NCBI GenBank assembly: GCA_947034885.2
Contig: OX344751.2
Coordinates: 46,591,082-46,655,081, forward strand
Length of the DNA: 64,000 nucleotides
Reading direction: 5' to 3'
DNA from: Thuidium tamariscinum
Taxonomy: Eukaryota; Streptophyta; Bryopsida; Hypnales; Thuidiaceae
The notes under the pieces were generated by a model. It searched no databases. It had not been told where the DNA came from and saw only the letters and a list, made by a program, of their open reading frames with translations. The translations under genes and the position numbers were made by a program. Positions 48,561-59,403 of this stretch are shown piece after piece; position 1 is the first letter of the stretch; every line of letters begins with the position of its first letter.

Positions 48561-51290
48561 TGGTGACCATATGAGGCTCATTAGAGTGCAAGCTAGTACT
48601 TAACAATTGATTGGGATACTGACAACTTCTTGTAAGTAAGCTATTAAATTTGGAATTGTTTGTGCGAGCTTCATCAACAACCAGCAAATGCTTTGTCTCT
48701 GCCAAATGATTGTACAAGTTTCCTTTGAAATTGCATATAGGACGACACAAATTCAACAAATTCCAACAATATAGACATTTGACTTTAAACCAATAGTGTT
48801 TAGGCTTTGAAGTTTCAACATCCCCAACTATTTTAAACCTTAGTATCTCATCCTAAAGTGTAGAATTCACAAGCTATATCATTTAAAGACCTTCTTGGAT
48901 TAACTTCTTATATTTAGATGGTGATAACAACATGGATTTTCCCTTACCTAGTGCTGAACCTAATTCAGCAAAGAAATTAACATTATGCTTCCAACACAAA
49001 TTCTTTATATGTTGTGTACTTGGTAGATGGATAATATTTAAGTTTGAGATAAATTTGCAATAACAACATTGGTGTAGTTACTACTGTCATTGACAATTTT
49101 TTTGCAACATTCTACACAATGTAGTTTCACAATGCTAACACCATATTAACCTCAAGGTTTCAATGTCCACTCATTGTCTTCTAACATCATGTCTTTCTCA
49201 AAGTCTTGCCTCAATTTTGTTGCCTACCAAAGATATTGGTCAATGACATCTTTGGGAATGATAGTAGATTTCCAATATGCCTCAATATTTTCACTACCTT
49301 TGTCGTGGCTATTGATCTTTAAAGAACCCAACAACTTGGTTGAAATTTCCATTGCTACATAAGTTGTAGTTTATTTGGCATTTTGTGATCCATTCTCTAG
49401 TACTTTGTTGGTGGTGGATGTTCACAACATACTTGTATGACATGCACATCACCACATCCTTTTTGTTGTCAATCAAAGCTTCAATCTTCTTTCAATTGTC
49501 GTAGCCTTCATCAACATTCCAAAAATCAAATCTTCAACCACTCCTTCATTGGCACATATAGTTTGCCATCACCAACCTTAACTTTGTCAAAGAATTTTGG
49601 ATCCACTTTCTCATCCTCACATGTCTAGAACTTTACGTGGTTTTTTTCTCATCGCTGCCATGATCGATAAACCTAAACCTTGAGTGTTGACACAATGATG
49701 GTTCAATGTGAACTATATCCAAAGGATTTATAACCTTAGAGTCTAAAACCTGAACATTGACATTCGGGAAAATGTATCGTAATGTAGTGGACCCTAAAGA
49801 ATTGTGCCCTACATTTGCAGCTTGAAAGCAATTAATCCTCATAAAATTATAAGTCACCACCACAAGTAGATTCCAACAATAGGCAACCCTAAAACCAAAA
49901 TTGCAGAGAACACTTAAAACTAATCAAAACCCTAAACCAAAACTATAAGATACTAGTAATATGCAAGGAGAAACTAAAACTAAGTAAAAACCTTGAATCT
50001 TTTTTTAAAAATTACATTTTTATGGCAAGCAGAGACTAGTAGGATGTAAGATGAGAAAACAACAAAATTGACCCTAAACTCAAAATCCTAAATTGCCACT
50101 AAAAACAAACACCGACAATATATGCAAAGAAATCCAAATACGGAACAAATAGTTAGACACCAATAAGCCTTAAGAAAACCCTAAATTCTCATAGGGAGGA
50201 ATATATTGGCATGATGCAAGGAAAAATTCAAACTTTAAAAGCAACCCCTTAAGCCTAAAGCAAACCCAAAATTCTCTACGCAAGCACATATAGACAATAT
50301 CTGAGGAAAAAACAAAATGGAATCATGCACATTCATGGATGAAAAGAAAATGTGAATCCTAATCATTCAAACTGAAGAGAAAGTATACACTTCTATTGAT
50401 ACAAAACTTGGTTTAGGGATTTAGGGTTTAGGATCACTATTAAAAAATTGGGGGGACTAATATTTTGTCCCCTATCTAAAGGGGAAAAAACAAATTTGAT
50501 GTAATATTTTTAGATGAATTTTACTTGTAACTAACTCCAAAGTATTTTATATTCAATACATTACATCAAAGTTTTTTCTAATTTTTAAAGACCATGAATT
50601 AATGCCTCCCTATATTATGTCACACATTGCTTGGTAATAAATTCTAAGTGATCCCCTTAGAATAATGACATATCTTCTATAAGTGAAATTAAATATATTC
50701 ATTTTTTCATAAAAATTAAAATTAGTTTGTATTTTTGAATGAAAAGTGAAAGTACATCATATAAAATACAACATGTGCTTTAGAAAATCTGAAATTTTTC
50801 CAAAATTTATGCATAATTTTATGATAGTGTAGAATATAGTGATGCACATCAATTTTCCATGTCATTCTAAAATTTAAAAGCATCACTCTATGGATATAAG
50901 GCTATAGGCCCAAAATTCAAAATGCAATAAAACATTTAATTTTAGGAATTTTTCAAAATATCAAATTAGAATAGGAACAAGAGTTGATAACCTTAATTTT
51001 ATCAATTGATTTTAAATTTAAAACAAACATTTTTATGGCTAAAATTCATACCAAGAGCAAGTACCAAAATGTTGACAAAAGACACTATACAATGATCCAT
51101 GGATTTGTCATTTTTCATCTATAAAATTCAAAAAAATATGATAAGCAGAGAATTTTCAATACCTTTCATTAAAATTAGGTTTAAGGAAGTCCTCCCTCAA
51201 AGATTGGATGAAAAAACTTTTTTTTTCCATCTTTGAGACCTTCTCCTTCAAAATCATCTTAACAACACAAAACATCTTCTTGAGCATTCC
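48561..51290. other. AT-rich interval with a weak minus-strand coding-like relic
   Basis: On the minus strand, 49863-49633 is open. Further pieces appear in shifting frames to about 49200 (for example KVGDGKLYVPMKEWL). At 48800-48650 the minus strand reads CRPICNFKGNLYNHLAE, vaguely like a BED-type zinc finger. This looks like degraded transposon coding sequence, family not identified. From about 49870 to 51290 nothing was recognised. Confidence 0.3.
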
Positions 51291-51298
51291 AAGGTTAA

Positions 51299-52172
51299 CC
51301 CCTAAAGGTTTTTGACTATATTTTCACTGAAACTGCTTCAAAACTATCACTTCTAGGACAACTACCAAATTTTAGAATTTTTATTTTTGTAGAAAAAATT
51401 TCAGAAAATTTTGCCGTGTAGATTACAAGATATTAGTGTTTGAAGTTGCAAAAGTCATTTTTTTACCACTGCAAAAATCCAAGCAGCTGCAATTCAAAAG
51501 GCCACATTTGTATGATTTTTAAAAAAAAATGGTTGTTATTCTTTGGATTCATTCTTCAATTCAAGTTGGCTACATGCTTGAAAATTTTCAAATCATTTGG
51601 AATTGTACAACATGTACAAAAAAATAGTAAGTAGAAAGAAGTAGAAAATGATTCAAAATACTAAAATGTCAACAATTTATTTGTTGAATTGAAAAATGTC
51701 AATCCCAATGGTTCAAATGTTGTAATAAACAATCTACACCCAATTTTTTTTTAAAAATTTAAAAATATTGAGAATTGAGTAAAATAAAGGACTTCAAAGT
51801 GTTTTTTAGAGTAGAGAATCCATAACTATTCGAAAACTAAAATTCTTCATAACTTTTGACTTATTAATCCAAATGGAATGATTAAAAGCTTTCCACATAT
51901 ATATAAATCTATAAAATCAATTTCAAATTTTTATTTCCAAAAAAAGTGATTTTTTTTATTTGCCCGAGCTGATCAAGTTGAGAAACAAACAACATATCAT
52001 GCGATAACTTTCCAACCATGTATTCAAAAGTTACAAAAATTGTTGGGCTTTGAAGATACTCCTTGTCCACACCTTCTATTAAAGTTTGGTTCCAAAACAT
52101 CAAAATCTCTAGTCACACTTACGTGCCCAAAATCGCTATGTTGCCAAAAAAGGCACTTTCGTTCTTTAGGGG
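51299..52172 (-). mobile_element. TTAA-flanked TIR element (family i), copy 3, inverted
   Basis: TTAA at 51295-51298 and 52173-52176. Left end CCCCTAAAGGTTTTTGAC corresponds to the right end of copies 1 and 2, so it is in reverse orientation. It is similar to copy 2 along most of its length (for example CCTTCTATTAAAGTTTGG, complement of copy 2 near 43185). Confidence 0.85.
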
Positions 52173-52176
52173 TTAA

Positions 52177-52586
52177 CTCTAGAAGGAATGATGATGCCAA
52201 TAAGTGCTCGATTGTTGACTTTCAAGATTATTGTAGAAATGAAGAATGCACCTATTTGATCCAAAGATTGTATCAATTTTGGCAAAGTATATTAGTTATA
52301 GGTCTTGTCTTTTCAAAGATAATTGTATCAAGGTATCAAGGTCAAAAAATGATAGATGGATGACACTTCAGATCACTATAGAAATGTGGAATGTACCTTT
52401 TAGTCTAAAAATTAGATCATTTTTGAGTGACTACCTTGAGCATAGGCTAACATTTCTTCAAGGTTAACTTAATGCCTACTAGCTAAAGAAAGAGTAGAAG
52501 ACTCTCTATGCTTGTTTGTATTTGCGCATCCATTAGAGTTCATTCATCCATATTAGTCTTTGTATAGTAAAGACCCAATGGTTGCA
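52177..52586. other. AT-rich interval without recognised genes
   Basis: Two overlapping open frames of 73-107 codons start inside copy 3 and run on; neither has a recognisable motif. Confidence 0.4.
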
Positions 52587-52589
52587 TTA

Positions 52590-52940
52590 GAAATTATTTG
52601 AGGGCAATGAGAAACCACTAGTTTTTTGGAATTTATGAATAGTGGGAACGTGCTGCATTAGCAATCTAATGTGGTTAGGAAACTACTATATTAGAAAGTT
52701 TTAATTTTTTTTTTTTAAATTAAAAATTTAAATTTTTTTTGGAAAACAAATAATGTTTTAATTTAGTTTAAGGTTTCTTAACATTGTTTAGATTTCTTAG
52801 GGAAACAATTTTTATTTTTATTTTTCAAAAATTCAAAAAATTCAACAATATTATAGGGCTAGTTCATAATTTTCTGACAGTACAAGGAATGGGCTAGGAA
52901 ACAACCTTGAAATGGGATTCTCTTGCTCTCAAATCCCTTC
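52590..52940. mobile_element. Short TIR element (TA family iii), copy 4
   Basis: TA|GAAATTATTTGAGGGCAA on the left, TTGCTCTCAAATCCCTTC|TA on the right. A/T-tract core. Internal inverted motif TGCATTAGCAATCTAATGTGG corresponds to the GATGTGG/CCACATC hairpin of the other copies. Most similar to copy 1 at 10073. Confidence 0.7.
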
Positions 52941-53264
52941 TAATGGCATAAAAATAGTGGCTAATTTAATGTTAGTAAGTGGAAAAAACTAGTTGCATTT
53001 TGAAAGCAAATGATGTAAAATAGGAAGGAAATTTAATAGGGTTGGAAATCAACCAATGCATGGAAAAAAACCTAGCACATTTTAATGGCTTCTTTTAAAG
53101 TCCTAACATGTTTGTATTACATATAAGCAATGAACGTTGTGAATACTTTGTTGACTATGTTATGCAAAACATGCCAACATCATGACATGTTTATGATAGA
53201 GGTCTTTAGCAAAGCAACTTCCATGCCATGAGGATAAAACACATGTCAAGAAGTCCATGCGTAA

Positions 53265-53997
53265 GGGTCATTGCAAGAAAGACCGACTGATTTATGTAGC
53301 GTTTTCCACAGTACTGCTGAAATTTTCGGGAGTACTGTATAATTAGAAAAACAATTTTAAAAAAATGTAAAAAAAATGTTTTATGTATATACCTCTAAAA
53401 AGAAGGTACCCTAGGAAGGAAAAGTGTAGAAAAATTCTCTAAGTAGGAGAACTAGAAAAGTGCAAATTTTCATGAAAATAGGTACTTTGACAAATTAATT
53501 TGTAAAAAATAGGAATTTTTTTTTAAAAAAAAACTAAAAATTGTCTATTGGAGAGAACTTTATGATGAAGAGATTTCACCAAAAGAATGATCTCAAAACC
53601 ATCTTAAATGTTCAAAAGTATGCGCGCAAGGGAGGCCTGTTCGCGCACATGTAGAGGAAAGAGAATAATGATTTTTGAGAATTCCTTTGGTAGAAACATG
53701 CCTATCTAGTATGGAAATAGGTCACAGAAATTTCAGCTTTAGATCATTAATTTTGGATGCTCCCCAGTACTAAAAAACCCTAAACCGCAAAGTGTGACAA
53801 ATTAGCTTAATTGAAATTTAATTATAAAATGATTTTTGAATTTTTTTGAAAAATAAGGAATTTGATTTTTGTCATATCAAAAATCTTTAGTGAAAATTTC
53901 AAGTTAATATGGTTCATAATTTAAAAGTTATTATCAATAACAACTTCGACATTCAAAGTGTGACGCAAAATAGTACCGGTCTTTCTTGCAATCACCC
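53265..53997. mobile_element. TIR element with 4-bp TSD (family ii), copy C
   Basis: Ends GGGTCATTGCAAGAAAGACC and complement-of GGGTGATTGCAAGAAAGACC. GTAA at 53261-53264 and 53998-54001 is a perfect 4-bp duplication. The interior includes CAGTACTAAAAAACCCTAAACCGCAAAGTGTGA, which parallels CACACTTTGTAGTTT in copy B. Confidence 0.85.
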
Positions 53998-54483
53998 GTA
54001 ATCTTGATGTCTAGTTCATTACTTCAAAATTCCACCTGATAGAACATTTATAAAAATGCACACCTACATGTGGACGTGGAAAAATCTTCACATTTAGGTG
54101 AAGACATCAAACATCGCTTCAAATGCATTTTTGAGCATGTTTAATATGACCAGTTCTACGTGTTTTTGATGCAAATCTCAACAAAAGCGATTCAATATTT
54201 TACATTGCCGTTGAGCATTATTTTCATCTAATATATTTTTTGCATTAGATTTCTACTAATGAAAACAAAGATTTCTAATAGTGTTTCTACACTTTATGGA
54301 TTTCAACTACCATATATTAAACAAGAAATTGCAACTAATACCTAGATGGGTTAGAACAAGGGTTAGAAATACCTCAATGATGTAGAAGGAAGGCATTAGG
54401 CTTGCTGAAGGTAGATGTTGGCCTTGGCATAGGCAATATAGTAGTTGAGGATTAAAGATTTGGAAATTAGGTTGTTTCTTTAA

Positions 54484-55391
54484 CCTCTTAAATACCAAGG
54501 CCTTCTTTCTAGAAAAAAACATGCTTAAAAGTGCCATTTCTATAGCAAAGAGTAAAAAAATCTGAAAACTTTTTTTTAGCACATCTAACCATATAATCTT
54601 ATACAAAAATAGGATGAGAGTGTGTGGAAAAAGTTTCAGAAATTTTGACTGCATAAATTGCAAGATCTCTACGTTTCAAGTAAAAAAAACAAGTTTTTTT
54701 AGCACATTGTACGATTAGATTATTTGACTTTGAAGCTTCTTAACTTTAATTTTCTGCACTATATAGTTTTGAGTTTTAAATCTTTGTGGTGTATAATTGA
54801 ATTGAGAGTTTAAGAAAAAAAAAGTACAAAAAAACTCAATTTATTCTTTAAAAATTGTGAAATAGAAGAAGGTACAAGAAAGAAGGAAAATCTAAATTAT
54901 TAATATCTTTAAGATGGAATTAAAATTTACTATTCCTAATGGTTCTATTGTTCTATCAAGAAAAATAAACCACAAGTAATTTTTTCCTTCAAAAATTGTA
55001 AAAATTGCATTTAGAATTGAATATTATAAGTTATTTTTTCAAGAAGATGATAAAATTGCCCACAAAACAAGATTGTCTAGAGTTTTCTCATAACAAATTC
55101 AAATCAATTGAATCAAAGCTTTTCATGTAGACAAAAATATAATTTATGAGAATTTTTTTTTAAAACTCAAATTAAATTTTTTTTTGCTTCCTAGTCCCCC
55201 CTATTTTGAGCTTATTTGAGCATAACTTTTGTTCTTGGGCACCAATTGAAAAAAAAATTAATATTTCCATCAAGATAATCAATTTTTCTATCTTTAAGAA
55301 AAAGTTTTAAGAAATCAAGATAAAAATTGGGCCTATAGGTACCTACCTGAAATTCTATTTATCTCTCAAAGAGATAATGGTCCTTTAGGGG
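54484..55391 (-). mobile_element. TTAA-flanked TIR element (family i), copy 4, diverged
   Basis: TTAA at 54480-54483 and 55392-55395. The right end is complement-of CCCCTAAAGGACCATTA and matches the left end of copies 1 and 2; the left end CCTCTTAAATACCAAGGCC is eroded. Interior similarity to the other copies is weak, so it may be an older or sister subfamily. Confidence 0.55.
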
Positions 55392-55660
55392 TTAATAGAT
55401 CTATGCTATGATTTTTTGGAAGGGTGCATTAAATTTGTTACTTATTTATTAGCCATGAACAATACCTTACTAAAAAAAACTTAAAAAAGATGGATACTTT
55501 AATTTCTAATTTCTTTTGATTTAAATTTTTCTAACTTTTCATTGCCATTTTCAACTCCATTTTATATTAGTTGAGAGGATCCTTGGTCTTTATGTAATGG
55601 AAGGCGATGCCAAGTTCAATTATTGCCTAAGATACAATATGAATTCCTAATGACTAAAAA

Positions 55661-55676
55661 GGGGGGGGGGGGGGGG
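55661..55676 (+). repeat. Poly(G) tract, 16 G
   Basis: AAAAA followed by 16 G and TGG in otherwise AT-rich DNA. Confidence 0.95.
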
Positions 55677-56380
55677 TGGCTTTCAAAATTGACCAAAATT
55701 ACCAAGAATCTAACCAATTTGTTTGTTGATTTTTTTCTTAAAATTAGATAGAATGTAACTATAGGATCTTTAAATTCACATTGAAAGTAAGTGCTTCAGA
55801 AAATTTAAAAATAGTTGACTACTAATTTAATAAAAATTTGTGTTGAAGTTATGTTTGGGTTACTAGAAAAATAGGGTAACTTACTTAGAAGGAACATATC
55901 TTAGTGATAAGATTTTGAAGCAATGACCTTTATGATCACAATGAAAGTTAAGAAGGTTGAGAATGCTCATCTAAAATTTCACAACATTTTGAGCATTTTT
56001 CCAATTGATAGTAGAGCCTGCAATGCACAATGGTTGCTAAAATGAAAATAGTGTTTATAGTAAAAACAAAAATGGGCCACTTGTGCTTGTCATCTCTTCA
56101 AGCTCCTTGGATGTAACCTTTTGGAGGTGGACAACAATTGCATTATTGGCTGATTTTTTAAGTCCATGCTTCCCAACAAATCTCAAAAAGTGAGTTGTAA
56201 ACTACATTCTAGCATTCAACTATTAAAAATTCTACAAGATCTAGCTTAACTTGGAATTTGATGAAACTACCACAATTGGATTTGTAACATATTATTTTCT
56301 TAAAAGAGTTTTCATTTTTAAGGGAACTCAAAATTTGAAGACCAGCAATTCAAAAAAATGAGTAACAACACTTTTTTTTG
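55677..56380 (+). repeat. Dispersed repeat S, copy 1
   Basis: Direct repeat of 62900-63600. Shared phrases include TAGAATGTAAC(T/C)ATAGGATCTT, GCATATCTTAGTGA-type sequence and CTAC/ACTTGGAATTTGATGAAACTACCAC. No coding capacity. Confidence 0.7.
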
Positions 56381-56384
56381 GTAC

Positions 56385-56650
56385 CATGGTGCCAAATTGC
56401 CCCATTTCAAAATAAATTTCTACTTTTGTCTAGATGAAAGTAATATTCTTTTGCTAAATTTTTTTCATTTCTATTCATAATATAGATGAAATTGCCAAAT
56501 TTGGATGAAAAAGTATATGAACTTGATTGAAAAGTATTCTTGGTCAAAACGATGGATGGATGTAAAAATACAATGTTTCTTTATATTTTAAGTGATTGTC
56601 ATCTTAGCACTTTCTCAAAAAATAAAAAAAGGGGTTGTTGGATAGTGACT
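56385..56650 (-). repeat. Dispersed repeat T, copy 2 (inverted)
   Basis: Inverse complement of parts of 47770-48560: GGTGCCAAATTGCCCCATTTCAAAATAAAT at the left and AAGTGATTGTCATCTTAGCACTTTCTC at the right. Confidence 0.55.
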
Positions 56651-57299
56651 AAAAGATAGTCACTTGGGTCATTAGGGGACAACCTTGAAAGGATAAGATC
56701 TTACATGCATAGTCAATTTGTATTTTCAAGTTTAAAATCCATAATTGTTTCACATTAAAGGATTCTAGTAGTTTAGTCAATATCAATTTAGTGGAGGAAA
56801 TTGGCTGATGAGAAAATGGTATTGAAGGAACCAAGTTAACTCCTAAGTGTCTAGACTCATTTGCAAAAATGACGATTTTGGAAAAATCATTATAAATTAC
56901 TATTTAGAAGAATATATTGAAATTGAAATACAAATAAAAGTTGTAGAGTTTGAGTTGTAGATTCTATTTGTACGGTTAGATTCACCAATGCTATCACCAA
57001 TATTTTTCTATATATTTTGAAAGAAAAAATTTAAAATTCCTTCAAAATTCAATTACAAGGAACATATTGTCATTTATTGAATAAATTTTGTTGGAAAGGA
57101 TTTGAAATGAGGTTCTCTTGACATGGTGATTTTGGGGAATTTTTGTGTTCTTTGATTCTATGACCTCATTTTTGCAATTCCAAGTTTGAACTAGAGTCAG
57201 CCCAAGTCAAATGCTTGACATACTTCCACATTTGCAATTTTAATAAAAAAATATGATCTAGTAACACCAAATGCAGCCCTTGGATAGGCCCACAATTTC
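56651..57299. other. AT-rich interval without recognised genes
   Basis: Nothing supported. It ends at a sharp rise in GC content near 57370. Confidence 0.45.
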
Positions 57300-58761
57300 A
57301 TATATTATCTCTAAAAAGTATGATGACTTTCATTGAAGCTCTCTGTAATGAGAAAGACTTCAATCTGGATTTCAATCTGTACATCGTCCAGAAATTGGAG
57401 GCAGACTTCGAAGCTGACTGCGAGGACGGAACCGGTGACCGGCCATTGAAAAAAACCCGGTCCATCCCTGCGGACCGAGGGAGCTCCAAAAATTTCCTGA
57501 ACGCTGGTGAAGACCCATCATTGTTTTGCAGCGGCGTTGCTTGCAAAAGAGCTTGTTGTACTGTACAACCCGTCTGGACACCATAGCCAGCAGCCACTCG
57601 TTTTTATAATTTGGCGCTTTGAATTTCGTGCCCTGCTTCCCGGCTGGCCTTGCCACTCGCCTTAACTTAACTTAGTAGCTGCAGCTCTCACTCACGCACT
57701 GCGCCAAGGGGCGGACCTTACTTTAGAGTCGAGCGTATTGAGAGGTCAGCGTTGCGATCGAGGCCGTCCGGTGTTTCCAATCCGCGTTTGGAGGAGCTCG
57801 TGGAGAGGAGTCGTCGTCGGCCTTACGGCGCGTTTGCGAGTTTTGCCTCGCCTTTTAGAATGAGGATCTTGGTTGCTTTGAAGGTTAGAGGTCGATTTGC
57901 GGTTGGATAGTGACTTGATTCTGTGCTTTTTGCATTAGGGTTTGGTGGATACGGAGTCATCTCTCTTGAAATTGTTTTTTGTTCTGCGTGGGAGGAAAAG
58001 AGCTGTGCGAAGACTTTCTTCCGAGCTGTGGAGAGTGAGGTTCTGTTAGTGGTTCGTATTAGGGTTTGGTGTTGTGCCAGACTCAGCTGCAGCACTTGAA
58101 GGGTAGGGGTAGGGGTGGGGTGGGGGTGGGGGTGGGCAAGGGAAGACGGTGTTTCTGAACTGCGGCATTGTAGGTTTAGACGTCGTAGTTGGCACATGGT
58201 GAGTTTAATGGACCTTAAGTAGTGCATCCTGTCGACGCTAGGCTATCCTTACTGCGATTGCACAGTCATCTTAGCTATGGAAGGGACTTGCAAGTCTCTT
58301 TTCCTTGTTGCATCATAACGAACTTTGTAGCTGTTGCAGCAGCTGAACACAACGTTTTCTTAGTCTCGAGAAGTTTGCTAAAGTTGTTCCTTTTCTCTTC
58401 CCGGTCTCGATAGTACACTGCGTTAGTCTAGCCTTGCAACTAGCCTTCACACCGCCGCCGCTCACATTAGCTTCTCTCTGTAGCGATGCCTGGTGCAATC
58501 TTTGCGACTGTCATGAGGCAGCGCCCGCACCTGCTCTCGTGCGCGTCTAATTCCTCCTCCAACTCACCATCATCATAACGCTCGGCATAACGCTCGTATG
58601 AGCTTTCTTGTTCTGCTTCTCCTTCTCGTTGTTCTCTCCCCACTCTTCTCCGCAGTCTGGGCGTCGTCATGGCGCAGCTGTACCTCTTCACTCTTGCAAG
58701 TGCCATTTGTGTTATCGCCAGAGTGTGAAGCGGCTCCGTTCCTCACATTGTGTGCCGTCCC
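57300..58761 (+). promoter_or_regulatory. GC-rich upstream region and leader of the CBL gene
   Basis: GC content rises abruptly from about 57370. The region holds two telobox-like TTAGGGTTTGGTG motifs (about 57936 and 58063), a G-rich tract (58101-58136) and several short upstream frames near 58598-58850. The exact transcription start cannot be placed. Open frames on both strands have no recognised domain and are treated as incidental. Confidence 0.5.
58101..58136 (+). promoter_or_regulatory. G-quadruplex-type G-rich tract upstream of CBL
   Basis: GGG-TA-GGGG-TA-GGGG-T-GGGG-T-GGGGG-T-GGGGG-T-GGG: seven G runs of at least 3 with 1-2 base loops, about 630 nt upstream of the CBL start. It satisfies the usual G-quadruplex pattern. 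Whether it is in the promoter or the leader is unknown. Confidence 0.7.
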
Positions 58762-59403
58762 ATGGGTTGCTATGGCTCCAAAAGCAAGGACCTGGATGCT
58801 CTCACCCTGGCCAATCCTGAAGCCATCGCCCAGACCACGGCGTTCAGCGTGAGCGAGGTGGAAGCGTTGTACGAACTCTTCAAGAAGATATCCAGCGTCG
58901 GGGTGTACGATGGCGTCGTCAACAAGGAGGAATTTCAGCTGGCGCTCTTTAAGCAGAGCAATAAGGGCGAGAGTCTATTCTCGGACAGAGTTTTTAAGCT
59001 TTTTGATGCGAAGGGGAAGGGGTACCTGGAGTTCCCGGAGTTTGCTAGCGCGCTCTCCGTCTTCCACCCGAACGCTAACGTGGAAGACAAGATCGATTTC
59101 GCCTTCCGGCTCTACGACCTATCTCACCAAGGTTTCATCGAGCGGGCGGAGGTGAAGCGCATGGTGGTCGCCACGCTCGCGGAGTCGGGCCTGAACCTCA
59201 CAGATGATGTGATTGAGGACATCATCAACAAGACTTTTGCGGAAGCGGACACGAAAATGGACGGGAGGATTGATAAAGAAGAGTGGCATACGCTTGTTCT
59301 GCAGCATCCCTCGCTTCTCAAAAACATGACGCTGCCGTATCTGCGGGACATCACCACGACGTTTCCGAGTTTTATCTTTCACTCTCGCGTCGAAGACAAC
59401 TGA
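58762..59403 (+). CDS. CBL: Calcineurin B-like calcium sensor (CBL), 213 aa, single exon
   Basis: The protein starts MGCYGSKSK: Gly2 and Cys3 fit N-myristoylation plus S-acylation, as in membrane-anchored CBL1/CBL9-type sensors. Four EF hands follow: a CBL-type insertion loop first (about 43-58, [13 protein letters not shown]), then 82-93 ([13 protein letters not shown]), 119-130 ([12 protein letters not shown]) and 163-174 ([13 protein letters not shown]). [18 protein letters not shown] near the end carries the FPSF motif, whose Ser is phosphorylated by the partner CIPK kinase. CBL-CIPK pairs convert Ca2+ signals into control of ion transporters. The start is the ATG at 58762, because it exposes the MGC lipidation motif and matches family length. 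The gene has no intron, while most known land-plant CBL genes have several. The motifs are intact, so it is probably functional. Confidence 0.95.
   Translation: MGCYGSKSKDLDALTLANPEAIAQTTAFSVSEVEALYELFKKISSVGVYDGVVNKEEFQLALFKQSNKGESLFSDRVFKLFDAKGKGYLEFPEFASALSVFHPNANVEDKIDFAFRLYDLSHQGFIERAEVKRMVVATLAESGLNLTDDVIEDIINKTFAEADTKMDGRIDKEEWHTLVLQHPSLLKNMTLPYLRDITTTFPSFIFHSRVEDN

Noticed and set aside
48650-49863. A definite transposase gene on the minus strand
   Set aside because: Frames shift repeatedly and only weak zinc-finger-like and coding-like phrases appear; not enough for a family call.
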